Origin: a virus
DNA length: 64,000 nt
Virus record (IMG/VR): IMGVR_UViG_3300020580_000001
Location: 18,781 to 82,780 of that record
Reading direction: 5' to 3' (one strand)
Under the pieces are notes generated by a model. That model had not been told where the DNA came from. It searched no databases and was given only the letters and a program-made list of their open reading frames with translations. A program made the position numbers and the translations under genes. Positions 58,565 through 64,000 of this stretch are shown one piece after another (position 1 is the first letter of the stretch; every line of letters begins with the position of its first letter).

Positions 58565-58692
58565 CCCTTCGGCATGTAGCGAGCCTGACCAGGCAGGCGT
58601 GAGAGCGCTACATTGCGAAGCGCCAGAAATGGGGCCGAGGCCTCGACAAATGCGCGGATACACCAGCGAGGATGGCCCGCGACGCTTCACCC
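58562..58692 (+). ncRNA. structured intergenic element E
   Basis: TGACCCTTCGG, a long nested hairpin (ATGTAGCG/CGCTACAT with GCCTG/CAGGC inside), CGAAG closure, core GAAGCGCCAGAAATGGGGC (58617-58635), ATGCGCGGATA (about 58650-58660), CGCGG/CCGCG hairpin, CGCTTCACC (58683-58691). The sequences of the hairpins differ from C and D while pairing is kept. Confidence 0.65.
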
Positions 58693-58694
58693 CA

Positions 58695-58756
58695 CCGGAC
58701 CGCTGCAATATGCGGACACCGCATGCTGCACTGCTAGCCGCGTTGCAGCGGTCCGG
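58695..58756 (+). repeat. 14-bp perfect hairpin upstream of a ribosome site
   Basis: CCGGACCGCTGCAA (58695-58708) pairs exactly with 58743-58756. Inside it ATGCGG-ACA-CCGCAT (58710-58724) forms a second stem. It ends only nine bases before AAAGGAGG of the next gene, so it could insulate that ribosome site or stabilise a processed 5' end. Confidence 0.65.
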
Positions 58757-58774
58757 AATTAAAAAGGAGGATTA

Positions 58775-58987
58775 ATGCAACAGGCAGTTACACGCCTAAA
58801 GGCCGGAACGCTCGCGGCCACCACCGAAACCATCGAGCTAAACGACGTCGAGACGGACCTGGAAAAGGCCCGCTTCGATCACCAGGCCAAGCTTTTTGCG
58901 CTCCAGCAGGAGTTCAACGGAAAGCGCGACAAGCTACGGCAGGAATACCACGAACGTGTTCAGGCAATTACGGGAGATTCAGCGTAA
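58775..58987 (+). CDS. coiled-coil early protein (70 aa)
   Basis: Strong AAAGGAGG upstream. ETIELNDVETDLEKARFDHQ then AKLFALQQEFNGKRDKLRQE, a long heptad-like helix. Probably dimeric. Function unknown. Confidence 0.6.
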   Translation: MQQAVTRLKAGTLAATTETIELNDVETDLEKARFDHQAKLFALQQEFNGKRDKLRQEYHERVQAITGDSA

Positions 58988-59098
58988 TTGACTGGAGATC
59001 TTTGGGTAGATTACTTGCCGCAACGCCTCATCTTATACGCCGCGGCTTTTTGTATTGGCGCAGCGTTGACGGCAATTTATTTTCTCTGGCATAATTAA
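58988..59098 (+). CDS. 36-residue membrane peptide
   Basis: TTG start directly after the upstream stop (TAATTG). MTGDLWVDYLPQRLILYAAA then FCIGAALTAIYFLWHN, one membrane span. Translation would depend on coupling, since the ribosome site is weak. Confidence 0.45.
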   Translation: MTGDLWVDYLPQRLILYAAAFCIGAALTAIYFLWHN

Positions 59099-59102
59099 CT
59101 CA

Positions 59103-59131
59103 GCGGGACGACGTTCACAGCGTCGCCCCGC
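59103..59131. terminator. hairpin between convergent early and replication blocks
   Basis: GCGGG-CGACG pairs with CGTCG-CCCGC with one A-C mismatch. There is no T-run. It lies between plus- and minus-strand gene ends, where a bidirectional terminator is expected. Confidence 0.5.
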
Positions 59132-59151
59132 CTATATGGCACCTACTTGAA

Positions 59152-59361
59152 TTACCGCGAAAGCTTACGAAAGTCAAACGGCTCTTTCTCAAGCCGCGCC
59201 TCGACATTCGCATCAGAAGCGCCAGCTTGTCCGAGGTAATGCGCCAATATTCCATCTTGCATACAGCCAGGACCTTCGGCTTCGATGATCTTAAGCGAAT
59301 CGCGCATGGCTAAATTGAGAATATGCCGCTCTTCTCGCGTAAGGTGCCGTGCCGCTACCAT
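59152..59361 (-). CDS. small helical protein (69 aa)
   Basis: I use the ATG at 59361 (MVAARHLTREERHILNLAMR), which overlaps the stop of the membrane-anchored gene upstream by seven bases. A longer reading to 59397 would overlap it by 43. Helical, acidic. Function unknown. Confidence 0.5.
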   Translation of the reverse strand: MVAARHLTREERHILNLAMRDSLKIIEAEGPGCMQDGILAHYLGQAGASDANVEARLEKEPFDFRKLSR

Positions 59362-59525
59362 TTCAAGACCATCCATCCAATCAAGATAATAGCCCAAAAT
59401 ATGTTTGAAGTCAATAACTTGTCTTGTAGTTTCTCAATCTGTGCATTATTATGAGAGATATCGGAGGCAAGTCGGTCAGTGCGATTCACAAGAGAAGTGC
59501 CAAGCGCATTAAGCTCTTGCATCAT
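59355..59525 (-). CDS. membrane-anchored coiled-coil peptide (56 aa)
   Basis: MMQELNALGTSLVNRTDRLA then SDISHNNAQIEKLQDKLLTS and a terminal membrane span (NIFWAIILIGWMVLKW). The layout, helix plus C-terminal anchor, recalls a small version of the left-arm coiled-coil gene product. It overlaps neighbours on both sides by a few bases. Confidence 0.5.
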   Translation of the reverse strand: MMQELNALGTSLVNRTDRLASDISHNNAQIEKLQDKLLTSNIFWAIILIGWMVLKW

Positions 59526-59781
59526 GCATATGGACGCTGTTCGCGGCGCGCGCCTTCACTACATCAGATTTGGCGCGTGAAAGCACCTCTGGATTTGGGT
59601 CATCAGCGGCGACCAAGAGATATTCGCCAATGACTTTTTCATCATCGAGATAATCAGATATCTCAAAGGCCGAAAATTCGACAGTCATTGCCCGCGTTCC
59701 CTTTAGCGCTTTAGCCAATTCCTTTGCCCGTTCGATATCCCGCCTCTGAGAGCCCTTGTTCGCCTTGAAAAAGTTATTCAT
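59509..59781 (-). CDS. hypothetical protein (90 aa)
   Basis: A basic helical start (MNNFFKANKGSQRRDIERAK) followed by an acidic part (FEISDYLDDEKVIGEYLLVA). Coupled to its upstream gene through ATGA. No family is recognised. Confidence 0.55.
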   Translation of the reverse strand: MNNFFKANKGSQRRDIERAKELAKALKGTRAMTVEFSAFEISDYLDDEKVIGEYLLVAADDPNPEVLSRAKSDVVKARAANSVHMHDARA

Positions 59782-59954
59782 GAAGAAGTCGGTATATCTT
59801 GAATTAACGCTTCGCCGAGCATCCGATAAAAAATCTCAATAACTATCAACGCATCCTGCTCCTGATCACGGTCCAATTCGCTAAGCGCTGCGACGCCAGC
59901 ACGAACCATGTCGATGTTCAGCTCAATTCTATCTTCGTTTTTTAGGCATGGCAT
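59778..59954 (-). CDS. small acidic helical protein (58 aa)
   Basis: ATG at 59954 (MPCLKNEDRIELNIDMVRAG). A longer frame to 60101 exists but has Pro/Cys-rich, unlikely sequence. ELDRDQEQDALIVIEIFYRM resembles the short phage proteins with V.AG..AL..LD. Function unknown. Confidence 0.45.
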   Translation of the reverse strand: MPCLKNEDRIELNIDMVRAGVAALSELDRDQEQDALIVIEIFYRMLGEALIQDIPTSS

Positions 59955-60354
59955 TGACACCAGTCCGGGCGCGCCAACGGTCGGCGCCGATTCATCGCTT
60001 GACCGCGACTCGCAGTCTACATATGGCGTGTGTGGTGCCAACGATATAATTGCCCAATGTTTGAATTGTGGAATCCCCGGCCCGCAACGACGGGTTACCA
60101 TGAGCCTAGCTGTAAAATTGTCCCGCGTTACCGTGGGCTTTCCGCCGCGAGCGTTGACGGCGCAGGGCTCATACCGGGGGCGGACGCGATGGACTGGTTA
60201 GAGCATCAACCAATAAACCACCAAGACGATCCTGCTGTGTTATTGGAGAAGGCAGCGGTTTTATAAACCATCCGGGGGCTCCAAGCTTTGATCGGCGATC
60301 GGGTCCTCCGTGGCTAAGGCCGACAACTTCCTGCGGGATGCAGGCATAAGGAGG
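59955..60354. other. 400-base region with no confident gene
   Basis: Several short plus-strand frames cross it. One contains a CLNCGIPGP stretch like half of a zinc-finger (Lar-type) protein, suggesting a decayed gene. A hairpin TTGGAG/CTCCAA (60243-60284) encloses GGTTT-TAT-AAACC. A 25-codon frame (60190-60266) lies between. None is convincing alone. Confidence 0.3.
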
Positions 60355-60600
60355 TTACGAAGATGCTTTGGTATCCTCTGCGATATTTGGGCTCATGCCC
60401 CCAAAATATCGCCGGCGCATGGCCAAATAAACCTCTCTTACCAAATCGTGTGGAGAAAAGTAGCCAACCCCATGGGTCAGCCCGTCCACAGAAAAAGCAG
60501 CCGCAATCCCCGCCTCAATCATCTCCGGCGTGATCTCAATCTCACTTGCGGGCGCGCCAGCCTCGACATGATCGAGACATGGTAAATGTACACCAGCCAT
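60355..60600 (-). CDS. small hypothetical protein (81 aa)
   Basis: MAGVHLPCLDHVEAGAPASE IEITPEMIEAGIAAAFSVDG ... DLVREVYLAMRRRYF follows the phage pattern ITPEMIEAG...A-LVRE-Y-AM. The start at 60600 is preferred; an ATG at 60624 is an alternative. Function unknown. Confidence 0.55.
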   Translation of the reverse strand: MAGVHLPCLDHVEAGAPASEIEITPEMIEAGIAAAFSVDGLTHGVGYFSPHDLVREVYLAMRRRYFGGMSPNIAEDTKASS

Positions 60601-60626
60601 TTGGCACCGAATCAGCATTAACAAAC

Positions 60627-60675
60627 AAAAATCCGATCTTGACTATAAAAATAGCCTTTGGGCCCAGCGATCGGA
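60627..60675 (-). terminator. possible terminator
   Basis: On the minus strand TCCGATC pairs with GATCGGA around a ~30-base loop and is followed by TTTTTG. It lies between the GIY-YIG-like gene and the next minus-strand gene. The long loop makes it weak. Confidence 0.35.
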
Positions 60676-60679
60676 AATG

Positions 60680-61222
60680 TCAAGAAGAATCTTGATCCAT
60701 ACGCCTTAACAATTCTACCATTGTCGAGTGTTCCACGAGCCTAGCCGCACCCGCAATCCGCGCCGCCTCTTCGTTTATGATTTTTTTTGCCTCAGTAGGG
60801 CTCACCTTAAACCATTCACCTCTAGTATTTTCTGTCTTTAAGCGATGATTAATAGACTTCTCGACAAGCTCTGCTATATTTTGATTAGGCATCCATAACG
60901 CATAATACAAATACAAATATTCCCAATGACCTATCTGTATTGTAGCTAACCTACCGTGAATATCACTTGATATCCCTATTTTAGTGTGAACCATTTCTTT
61001 TGTTGAAATTGCATAAACTGCTACGCGTCCAATACGTTTAAGGGTTCCCCTTGGATAGTCAACACTTAAAGGTTGCGACACCTCTTCTTCAAGAATTGGT
61101 AATCCAACTTTCGCAACCGCAAGTTTCTTCTCTATTGATTTACATAATGACTCACGGCGTCGCAAGATCTTCTGCCATTCGCGTCGCGTCGGCAATAGCT
61201 CCGTACCTACTTTCCAATACAT
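60680..61222 (-). CDS. T5orf172/GIY-YIG-like nuclease domain protein
   Basis: Residues about 68-165 (VAVYAISTKEMVHTKIGISS, DIHGRLATIQIGHWEYLYLY, LVEKSINHRLKTENTRGEWF) match the T5orf172 (MUG113) branch of the GIY-YIG fold, with GIS..-R and a Glu near the end. The basic helical N-terminal ~55 residues may bind DNA. Likely a nuclease of the replication/early block. Confidence 0.7.
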   Translation of the reverse strand: MYWKVGTELLPTRREWQKILRRRESLCKSIEKKLAVAKVGLPILEEEVSQPLSVDYPRGTLKRIGRVAVYAISTKEMVHTKIGISSDIHGRLATIQIGHWEYLYLYYALWMPNQNIAELVEKSINHRLKTENTRGEWFKVSPTEAKKIINEEAARIAGAARLVEHSTMVELLRRMDQDSS

Positions 61223-61879
61223 TCAGCCCCGCTGCCTTTTCCCACGAAAATCCGCGCCTGCGTCGTAAGTTGACCGGTATTTTTCCCCACGAAACATAAA
61301 ACCGATTCCTTCTATGTACACCCTGCCAGCCTCAAGACTATCCGGTGCCCCGGCCATCGTTGCCCTTTCCGTGAATCCCCTAATCCTCGCAGGCTTAAGC
61401 TCTGGCTCGTTTATCGATTCTATTTTAATATTTCCCCCTTGAAATTTCAAGAGAATCTTTGCTGCACTACGATCGATTCTATTGTGGATCGTCTTCTCCG
61501 TACACTGCTCACGTTGGGCCATTTTCCAGACTGGCACGCCGAAGCCCCATGCAGCCAATCGCCTAATCGAATATTCGTTTTCGGCCCGTCTTAGCCATGC
61601 CAGCCAGTCAAACACGATTTCCATCATGGAGATTGCCGCCGGCGTTGGCGTACCCTTCCAACTCGCCGGCGTGGCCCCATAGGCCGTATTAGCGTCCTGG
61701 ACAACCTTCAAAACCCATCCGCCGCCAAGTGGCCTGCGGTAGCGCGCGTCAGGATCCGGCAGCATGGATAGCGTTAGCCAGGCTTGCTTAATCGTAAGCT
61801 TGAGCTGTTCAAGATCGGCGTTCAATGACAGCCACCAAAATAATACGCCATTGCCATAGCAAGCAAGCCGAGCGACCAC
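61223..61879 (-). CDS. DUF6362 family protein
   Basis: WVLKVVQDANTAYGATPASW, AISMMEIVFDWLAWLRRAEN and VPVWKMAQREQCTEKTIHNR (helix-turn-helix) fit DUF6362, a phage family of unknown function with an HTH-like end. The start is uncertain: GTG at 61879 or a TTG at 61825 that overlaps the stop of a small upstream frame (ATTGA). Confidence 0.65.
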   Translation of the reverse strand: MVARLACYGNGVLFWWLSLNADLEQLKLTIKQAWLTLSMLPDPDARYRRPLGGGWVLKVVQDANTAYGATPASWKGTPTPAAISMMEIVFDWLAWLRRAENEYSIRRLAAWGFGVPVWKMAQREQCTEKTIHNRIDRSAAKILLKFQGGNIKIESINEPELKPARIRGFTERATMAGAPDSLEAGRVYIEGIGFMFRGEKYRSTYDAGADFRGKRQRG

Positions 61880-61914
61880 CCAACCAACGCGCAGCCAAAC
61901 CGTTCAGCGTTCAT
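61822..61914 (-). CDS. possible 30-residue membrane peptide
   Basis: ATG at 61914 preceded by GGAAACGAAAGGC, the same leader that precedes the peptide at 62030. MNAERFGCALVGWSLGLLAM then AMAYYFGGCH. It overlaps the start of the DUF6362 gene in another frame. Confidence 0.35.
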   Translation of the reverse strand: MNAERFGCALVGWSLGLLAMAMAYYFGGCH

Positions 61915-61940
61915 GCCTTTCGTTTCCTAGCTTGAGCTGT

Positions 61941-62030
61941 TCAAATACTAATCCATCCAGCTTTTACGAAAGTCCACATTAGATATGCTCCCATGAACAA
62001 TCCGATCACATACCAAGCGAAGCAGTCCAT
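61941..62030 (-). CDS. possible 29-residue membrane peptide
   Basis: ATG at 62030 after GGAAACGAAAGGCATAGTC. MDCFAWYVIGLFMGAYLMWT then FVKAGWISI, a single membrane span. It fills an otherwise empty gap. Confidence 0.4.
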   Translation of the reverse strand: MDCFAWYVIGLFMGAYLMWTFVKAGWISI

Positions 62031-62032
62031 GA

Positions 62033-62227
62033 CTATGCCTTTCGTTTCCTTCTCCCCCGCCATTCGATTAGAACGGCCCGTGGCTGGCCGCCCTTATCCT
62101 TGGGTATCATACGACATTCAATACTCAAAGCCCCACTCCACGACCGCCGCTGTGGCCTAAACACGCCTTTCAGGATAACCCGTGCCGCCGCTTCGCGAAT
62201 GGCCACCTGATCAACGCGATTCATCAT
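62033..62227 (-). CDS. small basic protein (64 aa)
   Basis: MMNRVDQVAIREAAARVILK and GGQPRAVLIEWRGRRKRKA; highly basic, likely nucleic-acid-binding. The start overlaps the stop of the upstream membrane gene (ATGA). Function unknown. Confidence 0.55.
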   Translation of the reverse strand: MMNRVDQVAIREAAARVILKGVFRPQRRSWSGALSIECRMIPKDKGGQPRAVLIEWRGRRKRKA

Positions 62228-62394
62228 TTAACTATTCGCCATAGGTAACAAGACAACAATCCAATCAAAACCCCCAAAAGAAATTTTATGTTCATAGCCA
62301 AATCGCAATTGATTTGGAAAACTGGCTGGAAAGTTCCAGCCATCAGACCGAGACCAATAATAATACACCATACCGCCCATGCTTGTATCGTCAA
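62224..62394 (-). CDS. small two-span membrane protein (56 aa)
   Basis: I prefer the TTG at 62394, which overlaps the upstream stop (TTGA). Product: MTIQAWAVWCIIIGLGLMAG TFQP... then NIKFLLGVLIGLLSCYLWRI. A longer reading to 62454 is possible. Function unknown. Confidence 0.45.
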   Translation of the reverse strand: MTIQAWAVWCIIIGLGLMAGTFQPVFQINCDLAMNIKFLLGVLIGLLSCYLWRIVK

Positions 62395-62591
62395 GTCGCA
62401 CCCATTGGAGGTTCCGGTCGAATCACGACAATCTGAACCGGCACGGTATCCCATACAATTGACCAGCTCAACCCATCCGGAGGCCCATTTGGATATTCAA
62501 CAATCGCGCGAAATACCTCCTTGCCAGTTGATTCATCGCATTCCCAGCCACAGCGCCGGACAAATCCAAATGGTTCTAACTGTTGTGTCAT
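62391..62591 (-). CDS. small hypothetical protein (66 aa)
   Basis: ATG at 62591 overlaps the upstream stop (ATGA). MTQQLEPFGFVRRCGWECDE followed by a beta-rich body (WSIVWDTVPVQIVVIRPEPP). Two Cys near the N-terminus. Function unknown. Confidence 0.55.
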   Translation of the reverse strand: MTQQLEPFGFVRRCGWECDESTGKEVFRAIVEYPNGPPDGLSWSIVWDTVPVQIVVIRPEPPMGAT

Positions 62592-62725
62592 TCCACAGCT
62601 TCCTTTGGCATTACACATCCAAGCTTTGCCAGCAATTCCTTACGAACAAGAGGAAGGGCTTTTTCGTCATATCGAGCCCTGAGTTCGGTAAGGCGAGGTT
62701 CCTCTATGGGTTGTTCAGCGGCCAA
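62588..62725 (-). CDS. small helical protein (45 aa), start uncertain
   Basis: The frame is open to 62827, but the first 34 residues are only the shadow of the replication gene. I therefore start at the TTG at 62725: AAEQPIEEPRLTELRARYDE then KALPLVRKELLAKLGCVMPK. Helical. Coupled downstream by ATGA. Confidence 0.4.
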   Translation of the reverse strand: MAAEQPIEEPRLTELRARYDEKALPLVRKELLAKLGCVMPKEAVE

Positions 62726-63588
62726 TCGATCTGGAAGTACCAGCCACGACGATGGGTCTCCGGGTGGCACATAACCGGCGGCCCTACATGTTTTGTTTTT
62801 CGATATAATTCGGCCAAGACGTTCCATTCGGGCGTTCCTTCTTCAACGAATTTTTTGGCGGGCCTTCCGTGGTTAACTGCGTGACCATTAGCCAACTCTA
62901 CATTACGCCGTGTCATCCACTCCGGTCTAAAGCCCTGCCATCCACGAGCCATCATTTCGCTAGCGGCCTGCTCGGCGTCTCCCCATTCAACGAACGCCTT
63001 TGCCAGACCCTCGGCGGAACCTTTCGTTAGTGGTTTTTTAAGAGCCTTCCTATGATCCACGATCTTAGCCGCAGTTTCGGCTGAAAGATATCTTTCCAAA
63101 ATATTGGAAACTTCTTCTTTTTTTTGTAAAACCGAAGGTTTTATTTTCTCTTTTGGAATTGGTTTAGGGTTATCCATAGCCTTATCCAGTTCCTTATCAT
63201 CACCCTTATCCGACGGAAAAATTCCTACGTTTTTACAAAGGCTTGGATTTCCTCCAAGCTTCCCATTTTTCCGTGCTGTAGCTGATTTCTTCTCGTCTCT
63301 CAACATCCGACGATTGTAGATCGCGCCATGCTGATCGCGGGAAAACACGCCGTTCAGACTCAACTCTCCAATCAACGATCGGACCTCGTCGACTCCGGCA
63401 CCGGCAATTTTGGCAATGCCTTCGGGATCGAGACCTACGCGGTTGACCGAGACGTAGCCGGTCGGGTCGTGCTGTGCCGCAATGCAAAGCATGCGCATCC
63501 ACAAACCTTGTGCAGCCAAGCTGCATGCTTTGAGAGCCATGTCTGACTCCCAATCTCTCCAGAACCAAAGTGAAGCAGTGCGGCCCAT
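62704..63588 (-). CDS. replication/primosome-type protein
   Basis: ATG at 63588: MGRTASLWFWRDWESDMALK ACSLAAQGLWMRMLCIA is the start of phage replication proteins with a DUF1376-like winged-helix N-terminus (W..D..AL..CSLAA-GLW--ML). It continues with RSLIGELSLNGVFSRDQHGA IYNRRM and a helical linker. The C-terminal EGTPEWNVLAELYRKTKHVG PPVMCHPETHR resembles DnaT-like ends. It probably recruits host helicase at the phage origin. A longer frame to 63699 overlaps the zinc-ribbon gene and is unlikely. Confidence 0.7.
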   Translation of the reverse strand: MGRTASLWFWRDWESDMALKACSLAAQGLWMRMLCIAAQHDPTGYVSVNRVGLDPEGIAKIAGAGVDEVRSLIGELSLNGVFSRDQHGAIYNRRMLRDEKKSATARKNGKLGGNPSLCKNVGIFPSDKGDDKELDKAMDNPKPIPKEKIKPSVLQKKEEVSNILERYLSAETAAKIVDHRKALKKPLTKGSAEGLAKAFVEWGDAEQAASEMMARGWQGFRPEWMTRRNVELANGHAVNHGRPAKKFVEEGTPEWNVLAELYRKTKHVGPPVMCHPETHRRGWYFQIDWPLNNP

Positions 63589-63631
63589 GAAGATTTTACT
63601 CTTCTTTGTTTCTAATCTTTCGCCAGCACAC

Positions 63632-63754
63632 TCACGACCCCCATCCAGCCCAGCACTCTTCACCGCAATCGAAACAATAATAAAAATATTCCTCAGCAAG
63701 TTCCCTATGGCAGTGCCAGCAATAAATTTCTGTCGTAACCAATAACTTATTCAT
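63632..63754 (-). CDS. zinc-ribbon small protein (40 aa)
   Basis: MNKLLVTTEIYCWHCHRELA EEYFYY then CFDCGEECWAGWGS. The CWHC and CFDC pairs, 11 residues apart, form a four-Cys zinc site. It overlaps the end of the dCTP deaminase gene by eight bases. Function unknown. Confidence 0.55.
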   Translation of the reverse strand: MNKLLVTTEIYCWHCHRELAEEYFYYCFDCGEECWAGWGS

Positions 63755-64000
63755 ATCGTTCACCAACCGGCATGTTTTCCTGATGTTGATATTTGCCGGA
63801 ATACGGTAGTTCAGTGGGCTCGTCGAGGAATTCGAATTTGATTTGACATAATGGAGAGTTTGGTTCTATAATCACCTTCCAATTGCCAAGATTAATTAAC
63901 TCGACGGTTAGCCATCCTTCCCAGCCTGGATCAAGATGAGTGTTCATCGCAGATATACCGCACCGCGCAAGGCTTGATTTATCAAGTACGGAACCACAGA
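63747..64000 (-). CDS. dcd: dCTP deaminase family protein, 5' part outside the window
   Basis: The frame continues through the last base. CGSVLDKSSLARCGISAMNT HLDPGWEGWLTVELINLG and LPYSGKYQHQENMP match the C-terminal half of dCTP deaminase/dUTPase-like trimeric enzymes (SSLAR, DPGW-G, E--N). It makes dUTP from dCTP for thymidylate synthesis, or controls dUTP in phage DNA metabolism. The internal Met previously read as a start (63947) is within the conserved motif, so the gene is cut by the window edge. Confidence 0.8.
   Translation of the reverse strand, partial: CGSVLDKSSLARCGISAMNTHLDPGWEGWLTVELINLGNWKVIIEPNSPLCQIKFEFLDEPTELPYSGKYQHQENMPVGERYE

Noticed and set aside
58524-58775. 83-codon frame reading through element E
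   Set aside because: It starts inside the MTQF-family gene 3 and crosses the structured element. It has no ribosome site, and the sequence is explained by the RNA element.
1-64000. Genome-wide stop-codon reassignment suggested by a possible UUA anticodon
   Set aside because: TAA ends several clearly complete genes at family-typical lengths, so UAA is still a stop here.
1-64000. CRISPR array
   Set aside because: No regularly spaced direct repeats were seen. The repeated elements at 56.4-58.7 kb are irregularly spaced, separated by genes, and carry variable hairpins.

Overview
The window is most of the genome of a tailed phage, or a large part of a prophage, with a contractile (myovirus-type) tail. 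The host is probably an alphaproteobacterium. I infer this from the family relationships of the small accessory genes and of the IS1-like transposase, not from a taxonomic marker. No integrase, cos site or host flank was recognised. Both window edges cut genes: an unidentified one at base 1 and a dCTP deaminase at base 64000.

Layout. 0-1.6 kb: a truncated gene, a promoter-hairpin-tRNA-like unit, an IS1-like transposase and a small membrane protein. 1.6-6.0 kb (minus strand): a lysis and membrane-protein cluster with an endolysin and an HNH homing endonuclease. 6.4-22.5 kb (minus): a very large adsorption/fibre region with Ig-like modules, a GH71/99-like glycosidase, beta-helix domains, a GH16 glucanase, and several proteins that start with Sec signal peptides. 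17-31 kb: baseplate (DUF2612, gpJ-like, Gp138-like spike, plug, Dit-like, hub), two paralogous tape-measure proteins, tail chaperone and tube. 31-45.4 kb: sheath (DUF3383), neck and connector proteins, major capsid (DUF2184), cement protein, DUF2213 protease/scaffold, SPP1 gp7-like protein, portal (DUF1073 type), large and small terminase. 46-55.4 kb: a second structural/fibre region with a 911-residue basic repeat protein, a beta-propeller and a secreted GH16. 55.4-59.1 kb (plus strand): control region (XRE repressor, operator-like palindrome, strong promoter) and a chain of very small early genes separated by a repeated structured intergenic element. 59.1-64 kb (minus): replication-associated and small genes (GIY-YIG-like nuclease, DUF6362, primosome/replication protein, zinc ribbon, dCTP deaminase).

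How it fits together. Late genes form a nearly continuous minus-strand block with many ATGA overlaps, read from the terminase side toward lysis. Single genes or short cassettes on the plus strand interrupt this block at 18.0, 25.6, 34.0, 38.4 and 45.5 kb, and three of them have a TTGACA hexamer upstream. Two intrinsic-terminator hairpins sit immediately upstream of the major capsid and sheath genes. Several polysaccharide-active domains (two GH16, one GH71/99-like, beta-helices) point to a host with a heavy glucan or exopolysaccharide coat.

The most unusual signals are: (i) the family of five structured intergenic elements at 56.4-58.7 kb, in which a GAAGC(G) segment can pair either upstream or downstream, and which starts at the upstream gene's stop codon in four of five copies; (ii) Sec signal peptides on many proteins of the fibre region; (iii) catalytic or extra domains inserted inside Ig-like modules; (iv) a ribbon-helix-helix plus two secreted-protein cassette between the tape-measure and hub genes; and (v) a tRNA-like gene with an abnormal anticodon arm behind a strong promoter and a 13-bp hairpin.
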